A stretch of 64,000 nt of DNA, taken from contig CP011806.1 of NCBI GenBank assembly GCA_001664505.1, positions 1,641,528-1,705,527 of the forward strand. Direction: 5' to 3'. Shown piece after piece: positions 15,709 through 25,168 of the stretch (its first letter is position 1; the number at the start of each line of letters is the position of its first letter). Source of the stretch: Acidobacteria bacterium Mor1 (lineage in GTDB: Bacteria > Acidobacteriota > Polarisedimenticolia > Polarisedimenticolales > Polarisedimenticolaceae). Made by a program: the position numbers and the translations under genes. The notes under the pieces were generated by a model, which was given only the letters and a program-made list of their open reading frames with translations, did not search any database and was not told the DNA's origin.

Positions 15709-16719
15709 TCAGCGATCCGCGATCACGGGGCGGGAGTCATCGGACATCAGCATGCCGATCAGCAGGATGGCGAAGGGATAGGCGGTCCAGAGCGGCCGTC
15801 CGTCAACCACCGCCACACCGAAGGCAACCAGCACCAGGGTCGCGCTGGCGGCGAGCCCGGCGAGCAACGGCAGCGCCAGCGGCTGACTCGCCAGGCGCTC
15901 ACGACGGGCGCGCCCCGCCACCAGCCAGATCAACAGCAGCCCTGGGAGACCGAAGGTCAACGCCAGGCTCAACCAGCTACGCAACTGCGACAGGCCGGCA
16001 ACGAACCACTCGGTGGTCAGCCCGTGGCTCCTGTCCTGCTCGAAGGGAATTACCCCCCAGGCAACGTAGGTCGCCAGGAGGCAGGCCCCGATGCCTGCGA
16101 CGCTCCAGGCGATACCTTGCCCCCGAGCTCGCAGCTGGGCCACCACGAAAGGCAGCAGTGCGATCAACATCGATTCCCGCACGAGGCAACCGGCGATGAG
16201 CGCGGAGAGCATCACGCCGTTGCTGCCGGCGGCAAGGCCGTACGCGAACAGGCTCAGGAACAGCAACAGCACCGGATCCACGTAGCCGATGGTGCCGTAG
16301 TAGAAGGTGGGAAAGGAGAACACGAACAGCGCGCCGCCCAGGAGCGCGATCCTGGGCTCACCGGTCAAGCGCAGCAAGGAGGCGTAGAGCAGCAGGGCCG
16401 CGCCGCAGAGCGACAGGAAATTGACCACGTTCAACGCGGTCAACGGCTCCAACGGCAAGTGGCTGGCCAGCCAGGGAGCCAACGGCCGGCGGGTATAGGG
16501 CGCGGCCAGCGGCTCCCCGGGAGCCTCGCCTCGCAGAAAGCGGACGACATCCACGTAGTAGGCGGCGTCCGCCTGGGCCACCCGGGCGTCGGCGCCGCCG
16601 GCGGTCACACCGCCGATCAGATGATCGACGCGGTTGAACCGCAGACCGGTCACCAGGGCCATCGCGATCATGAGCAGCACCCCGCTCGCGATCGTCCGCT
16701 GTGTCCCGCTCAGCGCCAT
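15709..16719 (-). CDS. Multi-pass membrane protein, GT-C glycosyltransferase-like
   Basis: The protein has 336 residues with about nine transmembrane helices. After the first helix, the periplasmic loop contains an acidic segment QADAAYYVDVVRFLRG followed by YTRRPLAPWLAS, the arrangement typical of GT-C-type transferases that use lipid-linked sugars. The enzyme would act on the outer face of the inner membrane. Length is short for the family and no exact family can be named. It is followed by the S9 peptidase gene after 94 bp, and preceded by an 88 bp region holding the TetR operator of the next operon. Confidence 0.6.
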   Translation of the reverse strand: MALSGTQRTIASGVLLMIAMALVTGLRFNRVDHLIGGVTAGGADARVAQADAAYYVDVVRFLRGEAPGEPLAAPYTRRPLAPWLASHLPLEPLTALNVVNFLSLCGAALLLYASLLRLTGEPRIALLGGALFVFSFPTFYYGTIGYVDPVLLLFLSLFAYGLAAGSNGVMLSALIAGCLVRESMLIALLPFVVAQLRARGQGIAWSVAGIGACLLATYVAWGVIPFEQDRSHGLTTEWFVAGLSQLRSWLSLALTFGLPGLLLIWLVAGRARRERLASQPLALPLLAGLAASATLVLVAFGVAVVDGRPLWTAYPFAILLIGMLMSDDSRPVIADR

Positions 16720-16813
16720 CGAGACCTACTCACGTCCGGTTTCCCGCAGCGACCGTCGCCGCGGCTGAACTGAACATGCCCCGGGCGTCACGAAAGGGCG
16801 ACGACATTTTGCG

Positions 16814-19249
16814 CTAGGGGGTCGCTCCTGCGGACGCACCGGCCCCAGCGGTTCCCACTCCCTTGAGGTAGCGGTCGAACCACTCGATCATCTCCGCCTG
16901 GGTATGCAGCACCGATTCCCTGGCCCGGTAGCCGTGGCTCTCGTGGGGCAGCATCACCAAGCGGGCGGTTCCGCCGTTGCCCTTGATCGCCTGGTACATC
17001 CGCCGGGACTGCATGGGGAAGGTGCCCGAGTTGTTGTCCGCCTCACCGTGGATCATCAGCATCGGCTCGTTGATCTTGTCGGCATGGAGGAACGGCGAGA
17101 TGCCGTAGTAGACGCTCTTGGCTTCCCACAGGGTGCGCCGTTCGGACTGGAAGCCGAACGGGGTCAGGGTCCGGTTGTAGGCGCCGCTACGGGCGACCCC
17201 GGCCTTGAACAGATCGCAGTGGGCCAACAGGTTGGCCGTCATGAACGCCCCGTAGCTGTGGCCGCCGACCCCGACCCGCTCCGGGTCGGCAACGCCCATC
17301 TCCACCGCCTTGTCGATGGCCGCCTTGGCCGAAGACACGATCTGATCGATGAACGTGTCGTTCATCGTCTCGGCGTCGCCGATCACCGGCATGGTGGCGT
17401 TGTTCATGATGGCGTAGCCCTGGGTCACCAGGGTCAGATGGGTGATCCCACGCATGCGGGTGAAGCGATTGGGTGAGGCACTCACCTGCCCCGCGGTCTT
17501 GGCGTCGTTGAATTCCCGGGGATAGGCCCAGACGATCAAAGGCAGCCGGGTCCCTTCCTTGTAGTCCGCGGGCAGATACAGTTCGGCGGAGAGCGGCACG
17601 CCGTCTTCCCGGGTGTACTTGACCAGCTGGCGCTTGATCCCGCGAATCTCGGGTGTCGGATCAGGGAAGCCGGTCAACGCGCGGGTCGATCCCTGCTCCA
17701 GATCCCGCAGCCGGTAGTTGAGGGGGGTCTCGGGAGTCTCGTAGGAGGTGATCACCATCGGCTTGCGGCCGGCGGCACCGGAGACCACCGCCACCGCCCG
17801 CTCGTAGCTGCCCTTCTCGCAACGCCACAGCCGCTCGGTCTCGAGGGTTTCGATGTTCTGACGGTCGATGAAGGGTAGGTTGCCCTCGGGGGTCGCCCCC
17901 GAACCGGCACGGTAGATCCAGGGTCCGTGCTGCAGCGGAACCGACATGCCGGTTTCGTCGACGGTGGTGACGACACTGCCCGGGTCGCCGTACCGATCGC
18001 GCAGGCTGCGGTCCTCCAGCACCTTGGGCTCGCCCCCCGAAAGATCGTGGAGCACGGTGCGAATCCAGCGGCGGTCACGGTCGTACTCGGTGGTCGCCAT
18101 GCGGTTGCCGGCCAGGAAGCCGGCGCCGAAGACACGGTGTTCGATGTCGGCCAGTTTCGCCGGCGTACCGGTGAACGGTGCGGCGAGCTCCAGCACGCGG
18201 TCCCGGTGCGGCACCTTCTTCTTGGGGTCGCCGCCATCCAGCGCCTCGGCCCAGACCAGGGTGGCCGGCTCGCCGGCGCGCCACTCCACATCCCGGCGCC
18301 CGGTGCGCACACCGCCGATGGGAATGCCCTCGGCCAGCGGGACGTCGGCGACCCGGTAGACCTCTTCGCCGGCCAGGTTCCAGACGGCGATCTCCTGGGG
18401 GAAAGATCCCATGGTCTGCAGGTAGGAATACGGACGACGGATGGTGGTGACGAGCAGATGCTTGCCGTCAGGCGCCGGATCGGCGGCGCGAATCGCCGGC
18501 GCACCGAGCTTTCGACTCGAACCGTCGAGCCCCACGATCGCCAGCTGCACGGTGGTGTAGTGCTCGAACATCGCCTCGTCGTGAGGGTTGGCCAGCAGGT
18601 CCTGATAGGTGCGGGTCGGCGACGCGTTGCCGGCGGTCTCCTGGATGTTCGGTCCGCCGGGAGCCGAGGGAGCCGACGGTTCCGCCCCGGCTTCCTCGGG
18701 CACCTGGGCGACCAGCAGGTGCTTGCCGTCGGGCATGAACCGCGGACCGCCCAGAACGGTATTGATTCCGCGCCCATGGCCGCGCACCTCGCCGGGGTCG
18801 GCCATACGCAGGGTGTGAAGATGGGTGCCTGTCTGGGAGGTCACGGTGAAGGCCATCGCCTCGCCGTCGTGGGACCAGTAGGTACCGGCCAACCCCTGCC
18901 CCGGGGCGAGCGGGTAGTCCAGCAGCACCTCGCCGCTCTCCACCGCCACCACCGAGAACCCGTGGGGGTAGCTGGTGCGGAAGCGTCCATGGACCGTCGG
19001 GTCGATACGCATCCCCGCGAGCCGCAGCATGCGCCGAGACAGATCGGCGATCGACGGCATTGCCGAGCTACGAGTCAACACCATGTAGCGCCGGTCCGGG
19101 CTGAAGCTGACCGAGGGCGCCGGTTCGGCATCGAGAATGTCGACGACGTTCCGGGGCGGCAGGTCGTAACCGGCGGCCGCCTGGGTCGCCGTGGCGGGCA
19201 GGACGAGAGCGGCGCTCAGCAGGGTGAGCGCGAGAGCGAAGCGAAGCAT
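16814..19249 (-). CDS. Secreted S9-family prolyl oligopeptidase-like serine peptidase
   Basis: The protein has 811 residues. The ATG at 19249 has AGGGGGAA before it and opens a signal peptide ending ATQAAA; an upstream in-frame ATG lacks both. The first 550 residues are a beta-propeller with FSPDRRYM and 'PDGKHLL' strands. The C-terminal alpha/beta-hydrolase domain has nucleophile Ser665 in GGHSYGAF, Asp738 in HGEADNNSG and His772 in SHGY. This fits the S9 group that includes dipeptidyl and glutamyl peptidases. It should cleave short peptides in the periplasm, probably for amino acid uptake. Confidence 0.92.
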   Translation of the reverse strand: MLRFALALTLLSAALVLPATATQAAAGYDLPPRNVVDILDAEPAPSVSFSPDRRYMVLTRSSAMPSIADLSRRMLRLAGMRIDPTVHGRFRTSYPHGFSVVAVESGEVLLDYPLAPGQGLAGTYWSHDGEAMAFTVTSQTGTHLHTLRMADPGEVRGHGRGINTVLGGPRFMPDGKHLLVAQVPEEAGAEPSAPSAPGGPNIQETAGNASPTRTYQDLLANPHDEAMFEHYTTVQLAIVGLDGSSRKLGAPAIRAADPAPDGKHLLVTTIRRPYSYLQTMGSFPQEIAVWNLAGEEVYRVADVPLAEGIPIGGVRTGRRDVEWRAGEPATLVWAEALDGGDPKKKVPHRDRVLELAAPFTGTPAKLADIEHRVFGAGFLAGNRMATTEYDRDRRWIRTVLHDLSGGEPKVLEDRSLRDRYGDPGSVVTTVDETGMSVPLQHGPWIYRAGSGATPEGNLPFIDRQNIETLETERLWRCEKGSYERAVAVVSGAAGRKPMVITSYETPETPLNYRLRDLEQGSTRALTGFPDPTPEIRGIKRQLVKYTREDGVPLSAELYLPADYKEGTRLPLIVWAYPREFNDAKTAGQVSASPNRFTRMRGITHLTLVTQGYAIMNNATMPVIGDAETMNDTFIDQIVSSAKAAIDKAVEMGVADPERVGVGGHSYGAFMTANLLAHCDLFKAGVARSGAYNRTLTPFGFQSERRTLWEAKSVYYGISPFLHADKINEPMLMIHGEADNNSGTFPMQSRRMYQAIKGNGGTARLVMLPHESHGYRARESVLHTQAEMIEWFDRYLKGVGTAGAGASAGATP

Positions 19250-19348
19250 GGTTCCCCCTGGTCCGGTGGAGGTACGAGCCGGCTTCATGGAAGCCGGACT
19301 CCGGACCGTCAGGCAGTATACGCCGATGGGCTCGGGGGGTTCGCCCGC

Positions 19349-20164
19349 TCAGGATCCCCTGAGGCGCGAGCCGCGCACCGGCGCCACGGCGCCGCTCCCG
19401 GGCTCCGGCCTGGCCGGAGCGACCGGGGCCAGTGAGGGCCTGATCGACTCCTCCGGCGGACTCCCGGCGGGCAGCGTGTACTCGATGATCAGCTGCGGAC
19501 GGCGCTCCGGATCCGGGTGTTCCCGGGAGTCGAAGCGCTTGGCGGTGGCGTTGCTGCTCTCGTCGCCGATCAGGATCCAGCCGAAGTTGCGACCGGGACG
19601 AAGCATCGCCTCCATGATCTCCCTGCGCATGCCCGGGAGCTCCTCGAAGGTGTAGAAGCCGGGCTCACCCACCAACGCCCAGGCGATGGGGAAGAACTCG
19701 TAGTCCCCGCCCGGACGGTCCCAGGTCGAGATCTCGAAGAAGGTGTCCCTCCAGGTGGCGTCACCGGGCATCGCCTGGGCCCCGGCGCCCTCCGCCCCGG
19801 GGGCATCCGAGCCGGCCTCACCCCAGTGCCGGTGCAACGGGTGCACGGTCACGAAGACCTGCGGAGCGATGGTCTTGGACATCGCCAGCCGCAGACGCAC
19901 GTCGGTGACCTGCGCCCCGGCGGGAAACAGCGCCGGCGACGGCAGCCTGAACTGCAGGAGCGCGCGGCGCCTGGGACCGAAAGCAATCTTTCCGGCGAAG
20001 AGGTGCTGTCCGCTTCCGTTGCTCAGCGCCGGGTCTTCCTCGAACAGCGTGTTGTCCTTGACCGGATTGAGCACCAGGGTCTCCGCCAAGGCCGGCGCCG
20101 CGACGATGGCGCAGGCAAGGGTGAAGACCGCGAGACCGCGGCCACTCAAAAGATGGCGAATCAT
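19349..20164 (-). CDS. Secreted DNRLRE-type beta-sandwich protein
   Basis: The protein has 271 residues. AAGGAGA precedes the ATG, and a signal peptide ends in PALAE. The body begins with the DNRLRE pattern VLNPVKDNTLFEE, then GSGQHLFAGKI and RRALLQFRLP, and later a 'WGEAGSDAPG...ATWRDTFFE' block typical of that carbohydrate-binding-like domain. The protein ends 'RRPQLIIEYTLPAG' plus a Pro/Ala/Gly-rich tail. DNRLRE domains are non-catalytic surface modules. It lies 137 bp downstream of the DUF1501 gene on the same strand, beyond a terminator-like hairpin, so it is probably a separate unit. Confidence 0.75.
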   Translation of the reverse strand: MIRHLLSGRGLAVFTLACAIVAAPALAETLVLNPVKDNTLFEEDPALSNGSGQHLFAGKIAFGPRRRALLQFRLPSPALFPAGAQVTDVRLRLAMSKTIAPQVFVTVHPLHRHWGEAGSDAPGAEGAGAQAMPGDATWRDTFFEISTWDRPGGDYEFFPIAWALVGEPGFYTFEELPGMRREIMEAMLRPGRNFGWILIGDESSNATAKRFDSREHPDPERRPQLIIEYTLPAGSPPEESIRPSLAPVAPARPEPGSGAVAPVRGSRLRGS

Positions 20165-20265
20165 CGGTGGTTCTCCTTGAGGGGGGTGAACGCGGTGAAC
20201 TTACGGGGAATCGTCCTCGGCCACCAGGAATCCGCGACGGGCGCAGCCTGCGGAACCGGCGAGGC

Positions 20266-20292
20266 GGGGGTACGGCCGGCGGCCGTACCCCC
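20266..20292 (-). terminator. Strong hairpin after the DUF1800-DUF1501 operon
   Basis: GGGGGTACGGCC and its perfect complement enclose a three-base loop, starting 10 bp after the DUF1501 stop codon. No T run follows on the minus strand, so it may act as a Rho-assisted terminator or as a 3'-end stabiliser. Its place just after the last gene supports a transcript end. Confidence 0.6.
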
Positions 20293-20301
20293 TGTTGCCG
20301 A

Positions 20302-21711
20302 TCAGGTGCCGATCAGACCGAGCTCGGACAGACTCAGCGAGGAGTAACTGGGGAACACGGTGTCCGCGTTGGCCGGCAGCGCTCCCATGTGGTCCCTGAG
20401 AATCTCCCAGAACACTGCGCGGTAATCGGTGATCGTCTCGAGGTCGCGGTTGTCGTGGGCGAAGATGTCGCCGTTGGCCCAGTTGGAGCCGTCGGCGTTG
20501 TAGACCCCGCCGTTGACCGGGCCGCCGGCGGCGAACACGCAGGTCGAACCGCCGTGGTCCGTACCGAAGCTACCGTTCTCCCGCGAGGTGCGGCCGAACT
20601 CGCTCATGGTCACGGCCATGGTGTTTTCCCAGATGCTGGAGTAGCCCCGGGGCTCGTTGGTCGCGACCCCGCTGAGCGCGATCTGCACCGAACGAATGCC
20701 GTAGCCCAACACGTTGAGCCGATCCCGGTGCACTCCGGCAAGCTGGCCCTGGTTCTCGTGGTTGTCGAAGCCGGTGAGCTCGGTGCCGGCGATGCGGGTG
20801 CCGTTCAGCCCGTCCCCTTCGAGCAGCGAGAGCACGCAGACCTTCAGGGCGTTGAAGAACGGATAGAACGCGGCAGCGAACTTGCGCCCCCCGGGCCCCG
20901 ACGGATCCGCCGGGTTCGTCGCCGCAGACACCGGGAACAGGTACTCCCCGGTGTTGGGGTCGGTCGGATTCCAGTTGGTGTGATCCCAGGCAGCGTACTC
21001 GTCCAGCGTGTCCAGCAACTGGATCTCGGACGCCTGCAGGGCATCCCGGTACTTGGTGCCGTGAGGCAGCTGGGAATAGACGTCCCGCCAGCTCTGCTTG
21101 AACTTGTCGGAACGGGGCGGCTCGTAGGTGTAGTCGAACTGGTCCGGGTTGCGCACGTTGACGTGGTAGGGAGGCACGCCCCGCATCAGCACCCCGCCGT
21201 TGGGCGCGGTGAGCGCAGGCAGGCTCGCGTTGAGGTCGAGCCCTTCTTCGCGCATGTAGCGGTAGAGCCAGCCCTCGAACAGGAACGTGGGCTGGGTCGG
21301 ATCGCCGTTTTCCCAGATGCGCTGCCCGCTGAAGTGGGAGCGGCTCATGTTCTGGTAGCCGACCCGGTGAATCGCCGCCAGATCGCCGTCGTCGAACACC
21401 TTCTTCAGGTCGTCGAGGGCCGGATGGAGCGAGGCGAAGCCGTTCCCCAGGTCGATGGCATCTCCCGGAGGAACGTAGAGCGTGGGCCGGTTCACGGCGT
21501 TGTACGCGGAATCGCCGTGGGGAATCAGCGTGTTGACCGCGTCATTCCCGCCACGGAGGAAGATGAACAGCAGGCGCTTGTCTTCATTGGCCGCCATCGC
21601 CTGGCGCACCAGCGGAGTCGGAATCAGCGACGCCGCTCCCAGGCCGGCCAGGGTCAGGCCGGACTTGTGCAAGAACGCACGTCTCGAACAATCGGCACAG
21701 TGGTCTTTCAT
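20302..21711 (-). CDS. DUF1501 protein with Tat signal
   Basis: The protein has 469 residues. The N-terminus has a twin-arginine motif SRRAFLHKSG followed by a hydrophobic stretch ending AMAANE, so it is exported folded by the Tat system. The body has the DUF1501 pattern: LLFIFLRGGNDAVNTLIPHGD, a HRVGYQNMSRSHFSGQRIWE block, and a late SEFGRTSRENGSFGTDHGG motif. That motif resembles the metal-binding site of sulphatase/alkaline phosphatase relatives. It starts 10 bp after the DUF1800 stop with an AGGGGG ribosome site. DUF1800 and DUF1501 genes are a common conserved pair of unknown function. Confidence 0.9.
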   Translation of the reverse strand: MKDHCADCSRRAFLHKSGLTLAGLGAASLIPTPLVRQAMAANEDKRLLFIFLRGGNDAVNTLIPHGDSAYNAVNRPTLYVPPGDAIDLGNGFASLHPALDDLKKVFDDGDLAAIHRVGYQNMSRSHFSGQRIWENGDPTQPTFLFEGWLYRYMREEGLDLNASLPALTAPNGGVLMRGVPPYHVNVRNPDQFDYTYEPPRSDKFKQSWRDVYSQLPHGTKYRDALQASEIQLLDTLDEYAAWDHTNWNPTDPNTGEYLFPVSAATNPADPSGPGGRKFAAAFYPFFNALKVCVLSLLEGDGLNGTRIAGTELTGFDNHENQGQLAGVHRDRLNVLGYGIRSVQIALSGVATNEPRGYSSIWENTMAVTMSEFGRTSRENGSFGTDHGGSTCVFAAGGPVNGGVYNADGSNWANGDIFAHDNRDLETITDYRAVFWEILRDHMGALPANADTVFPSYSSLSLSELGLIGT

Positions 21712-21721
21712 CGGTGGCCCC

Positions 21722-23560
21722 CTACTGTTCCAGGAACTGTTTGAATCCCATCATGAAACCGACGGTCTCGCGGACGCGCTCGTCGGTATACGGAGAAGGG
21801 ACACCCGAATCATCGGTATTGAGGTAATCGAGCGCGACCTGGCGCTCGAACGGCGTCATCTGCCCTCCGAACAGAACGTCGGCAAAGAAGTCGACGATCT
21901 CCTCGTCCGTGGTGAGGCTGTATTCGGAGACCATCAGGTTGATCTCCTGGGCGTAGCTGGCGTTGAGCACGATGTCCATGCCGTAGTCCTGGCGATCCAG
22001 CTGGGCGTTGGTGCCGAGCCAGTCCCCACCGGACTCGGAGTAGCCGGTGGGAATCGGGTTGCGGAACGGTAGCTGCCCCATGCGGTTGATCCAGTTGCGC
22101 AGGAACGGCGCGATGAACGATTGCAACAGCCCTCGCGTGGCCCGGTACCCGGTCACGCCCTGCTCCCAGGGTGTCTTCAGCTTCTGACCGACGAAGTCCG
22201 GGTTCAGCACGTTCGCTTCCGAGAGCACGGCGCGCAGGATCTCCCGGTTGTCGCCGTTGTGCAGCGTCCAGGCGTCGACGACCCCTTGCACCATCTGCGG
22301 CGTCGGATCCTCGACGATGAAGCGCCGGAGCAGCTTCGTCGCGATGAACTCCTTGGTCGCCGGATGATCGGCGATCGTATCGAGCGCCAGCTGGATGTCG
22401 TTGATCCCGTCGGCCGGATTGCCCGACGTATCCGGGATGATCGTCTCGTAGGCCGTACCGGCAAACAGAATCTTCTGCCCGGTGTCGTGCTCGTTGGAGC
22501 GGAAGTTCGTCGCGCGCTGTCCCGCGGCGTCGTTGGCGATGCAGGGAGCCGTCGGGTTGTCGATGTCGGCCAGCGCCTTGTTGCACACGTTCCAACCGGT
22601 CAACACCCGGGACAGTTCCTGAACGTCCGCCTCGGTGTAGCCGTTGTCCACGCCCATCGAGTGCAGTTCCATCAACTCCCGAGCGTGGTTCTCGTTGGGC
22701 CGGTCCTTGGTGTTGATGTTGGTATCGAGGTACAGGATCATCGCGGCGCTGAGCGCACTGGCCTCGAGTATCTCGCGGAAACTGCCGTAGAAGGCCAGAT
22801 CACGGAAAGCGTCCATCTCACGCTGCTGCATCTGGGCCGTGCGCAGGTTGCGGTCCGCCGCCGCTCCCGGGGTGTTGTCGTAGACCTTGCGGAACTCGGT
22901 GTTGAAGTGGTTGAACCAGAACTCGGTGGTGTGGTGCTGCAGTTGCCGCAGCGAGTAGATGCTCTCGTCCAGCAGGCGGTACTGCAGATACCCCTCGTTG
23001 ACCGGCGGATCCCAGCGAGTCCAGAGCTGTGCCCGGGAATCGCCACTCTCGTCGATCGTCAGCGGGTCGAGCTGTTCGTCGCGGTACGCCGTGAAGCCCA
23101 GGGTCTGCAGGCGGTCCCGTCCCCACTCGCTCCAACCGTATCCCAGCCGTTGCAGCACGTGGTGGAACATCACCGCGTCGCACTTGCCCAGGGACTCCCG
23201 CTCGACCGCGTCGGAATCGGTGCCGAGGGTCCCCTCCTCGTCGGTCGCGTTCTCCGCCGACAGCAGGTAGACGTAGACCTCTCCGACTTCGGGGGCCGCT
23301 GATGAGACGACGCTGGTGCCGACCACCTCGTCGACGTGGCAGCGAGGCGGGTTGCCCACCTGCAGGTCGCGCAGCAGCCCACGGTAGACGTTGTAGTCCT
23401 GGGCAGTGACCGTGGCGTCCCAGCTCAGGGTCGAGCTGTCGCTGAACTGAACGTTCAGCACCTCCGCCGGCGGAGCGGCAGCGGCGCTGCCTGCCCATAC
23501 CGCGCACCACAAGACGGACGTGACCAGGAGCGCGGCTCCCGGCCGTGACAGAGTTTTCAT
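21722..23560 (-). CDS. DUF1800 protein with an extra N-terminal secreted module
   Basis: The protein has 612 residues. The ATG is preceded by AGGGGGACCC and starts a signal peptide ending GSAAAAP. Residues 34-127 form a Cys-bracketed module absent from ordinary DUF1800 proteins but similar to the C-termini of the sialidase-like and PD40 proteins here. The DUF1800 part follows, with HHVLQRLGYG, FWFNHFNTEF, and the hallmark block NENHARELMELHSMGV and GYTEADVQELSRVLTGW. Its function is unknown. It is paired with the Tat-exported DUF1501 gene and transcribed from the promoter at 23701-23730. Confidence 0.88.
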   Translation of the reverse strand: MKTLSRPGAALLVTSVLWCAVWAGSAAAAPPAEVLNVQFSDSSTLSWDATVTAQDYNVYRGLLRDLQVGNPPRCHVDEVVGTSVVSSAAPEVGEVYVYLLSAENATDEEGTLGTDSDAVERESLGKCDAVMFHHVLQRLGYGWSEWGRDRLQTLGFTAYRDEQLDPLTIDESGDSRAQLWTRWDPPVNEGYLQYRLLDESIYSLRQLQHHTTEFWFNHFNTEFRKVYDNTPGAAADRNLRTAQMQQREMDAFRDLAFYGSFREILEASALSAAMILYLDTNINTKDRPNENHARELMELHSMGVDNGYTEADVQELSRVLTGWNVCNKALADIDNPTAPCIANDAAGQRATNFRSNEHDTGQKILFAGTAYETIIPDTSGNPADGINDIQLALDTIADHPATKEFIATKLLRRFIVEDPTPQMVQGVVDAWTLHNGDNREILRAVLSEANVLNPDFVGQKLKTPWEQGVTGYRATRGLLQSFIAPFLRNWINRMGQLPFRNPIPTGYSESGGDWLGTNAQLDRQDYGMDIVLNASYAQEINLMVSEYSLTTDEEIVDFFADVLFGGQMTPFERQVALDYLNTDDSGVPSPYTDERVRETVGFMMGFKQFLEQ

Positions 23561-23700
23561 GGGTCCCCCTGCTCGCCGCCACGCGGATCGCGGCCCGGCA
23601 ATCGGCAGGCACATGCCCGATGCGGCATGAGCCGACTCGGCAGAGCGGGACAGATGGATCCGCCGCGATGGCCCCCCCATGCGCTGGCGGCTACCTGCCG

Positions 23701-23747
23701 ACTCTACCCGGGCCCGGGAGCGAGGGTCAAGAATTTACATTATTGGG
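23701..23747 (-). promoter_or_regulatory. Sigma-70 promoter with AT-rich upstream element for the DUF1800 operon
   Basis: Read on the minus strand, a TTGACC -35 (23725-23730) is followed after 18 bases by a TAGAGT -10 (23701-23706). Immediately upstream of the -35 is an AT-rich stretch AATAATGTAAATTC, like an UP element, in otherwise very GC-rich DNA. The predicted start leaves a 5'-UTR of about 130 bases before the DUF1800 ATG. The 204-bp gap holds no other gene that I can see. Confidence 0.6.
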
Positions 23748-23764
23748 CGCCGTTCGGACCAAAC

Positions 23765-25093
23765 TCAGACTTCGTCCAGGGACGCGCCGCCGGCCCACCC
23801 GGACCGGGCCACCCCCTGAATGATCCGCTTGCTGCGGTGCCCCTGGAGCGGGTGGTGCTCCATGGAACGCTCCTCGGCCAGCTCCAGCGCGATCCGGTGA
23901 GGGGTGGCGCCGGACCGCTCGGCCTCGGCCAGCACCTGGAGCGACAGGTTGTAGATGCTGTTTTCCCAGTCGTCGCCGAGATGACGCTCGAACACCGGAT
24001 CGGGCTCGATACGGCCGGACTGTTCGTCGGCGCAGTTGACGATGCCCATGCGGTTCACCAGGAAGTCGGGCATGTAGAGAATGCCGCGCTCCTGTAGCCG
24101 GCGATCGTCGGACTCGGGATCCTCGAGCTGGTTGTTGGCCGCGCCGCAGACGATCTTCGCCGCGATGTGCGGAATGGTCTTCTCTCCGAGCACGGCGCCG
24201 GTGGCGTTGGGCGAGAGGATGTCCACCGGTTCGGCGAAGAGGGAGCAATCACCCCGCTCGACGATCCGCACCTCGAGGTCCAGACCGGGGTAGGCCGCGC
24301 GAAGCCGCTCAGCGCAAGCGGGCTCGATGTCGCTGCCGACGATCCGCCCGACTCCCCGCTCGCACAGAAACCCGACCAGCGGCTCGCCGACATGCCCCAG
24401 CCCCTGGATCGCCACGCTCTTTCCGGCCAGACTGCCCAGGCCCAGATGGGCCAGCGCCGCCTCCATCCCGCGGACCACGCCGCGAGCGGTGGGCACCGAC
24501 GGGTTGCCGCTGCCGCCGAGACTCGCCGGGATACAGGTCGTGAACCGGGTGCGCGAGAAGATCGCCGCCATGTCCTCGACCGAGGTGCCGACATCTTCGG
24601 CGGTGACGTAGCAGCCGTTGAGCCCGGTCATCAGCTCGCCGTACTCCTCGTAGATCCGGCGCCGCACGCCGGGATCGGAGGCGTCGGCGCCGGTTCCCCG
24701 GGCCATCACTCCCTTGCCGCCACCCCACCACAGGCCGGCCAGGGCGTTCTTCAGCGTCATGCCCCGGGCCAGCCGCAGGCCGTCCCGCAGGTAGTCCTCG
24801 ACGGTGTCATAGGTCCAGAAACGCACCCCGCCGGCGGCCTGGCCGCGGCAGGTGCGGTGCACGAACGCCCCCTGCAGCGTGCCGGTCTCGGGGCCGAGCT
24901 GAACGAACACCCCCTCGTGCCTGTCGAAGTCCCGTGCATCCTCCTGGAGCAGCGCCGCCAGGGGCTGGAGCTCGGGATGCGACGGCACGACCTGTTGCCG
25001 CTCGTCGTTCCAGATCAGATAGAAGCGGGTGATGTTCCGCTCGCGCAGGAAGCCGCAGAACGCTTCGGGGGTCATTCGGGTGATGTCGCTCAT
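23765..25093 (-). CDS. Glu/Leu/Phe/Val-type amino acid dehydrogenase
   Basis: The protein has 442 residues. The substrate-binding lysine and catalytic lysine are K115 (MTLKNALAG) and K127 (GGGKG), 12 residues apart as in leucine dehydrogenase (K68/K80). The YVTAEDVGTS motif, the NAD site GLGHVGEPL, a LSPNATGAVL segment and the PDFLVNRMGIVNCADE block also fit leucine/phenylalanine/valine dehydrogenases. It would oxidatively deaminate an amino acid to a 2-oxo acid plus ammonium, with NAD(P)+. An extra 60 N-terminal residues make it longer than leucine dehydrogenases (about 365). Its exact substrate is not decided. The ribosome site is poor. Confidence 0.85.
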   Translation of the reverse strand: MSDITRMTPEAFCGFLRERNITRFYLIWNDERQQVVPSHPELQPLAALLQEDARDFDRHEGVFVQLGPETGTLQGAFVHRTCRGQAAGGVRFWTYDTVEDYLRDGLRLARGMTLKNALAGLWWGGGKGVMARGTGADASDPGVRRRIYEEYGELMTGLNGCYVTAEDVGTSVEDMAAIFSRTRFTTCIPASLGGSGNPSVPTARGVVRGMEAALAHLGLGSLAGKSVAIQGLGHVGEPLVGFLCERGVGRIVGSDIEPACAERLRAAYPGLDLEVRIVERGDCSLFAEPVDILSPNATGAVLGEKTIPHIAAKIVCGAANNQLEDPESDDRRLQERGILYMPDFLVNRMGIVNCADEQSGRIEPDPVFERHLGDDWENSIYNLSLQVLAEAERSGATPHRIALELAEERSMEHHPLQGHRSKRIIQGVARSGWAGGASLDEV

Positions 25094-25168
25094 GATGGGC
25101 TGGATTCTACGACTCGCAGAACGTTTCCGCCGCTGGATCCGGCGGGCGATCTCTGCTTGACTGGGCCG

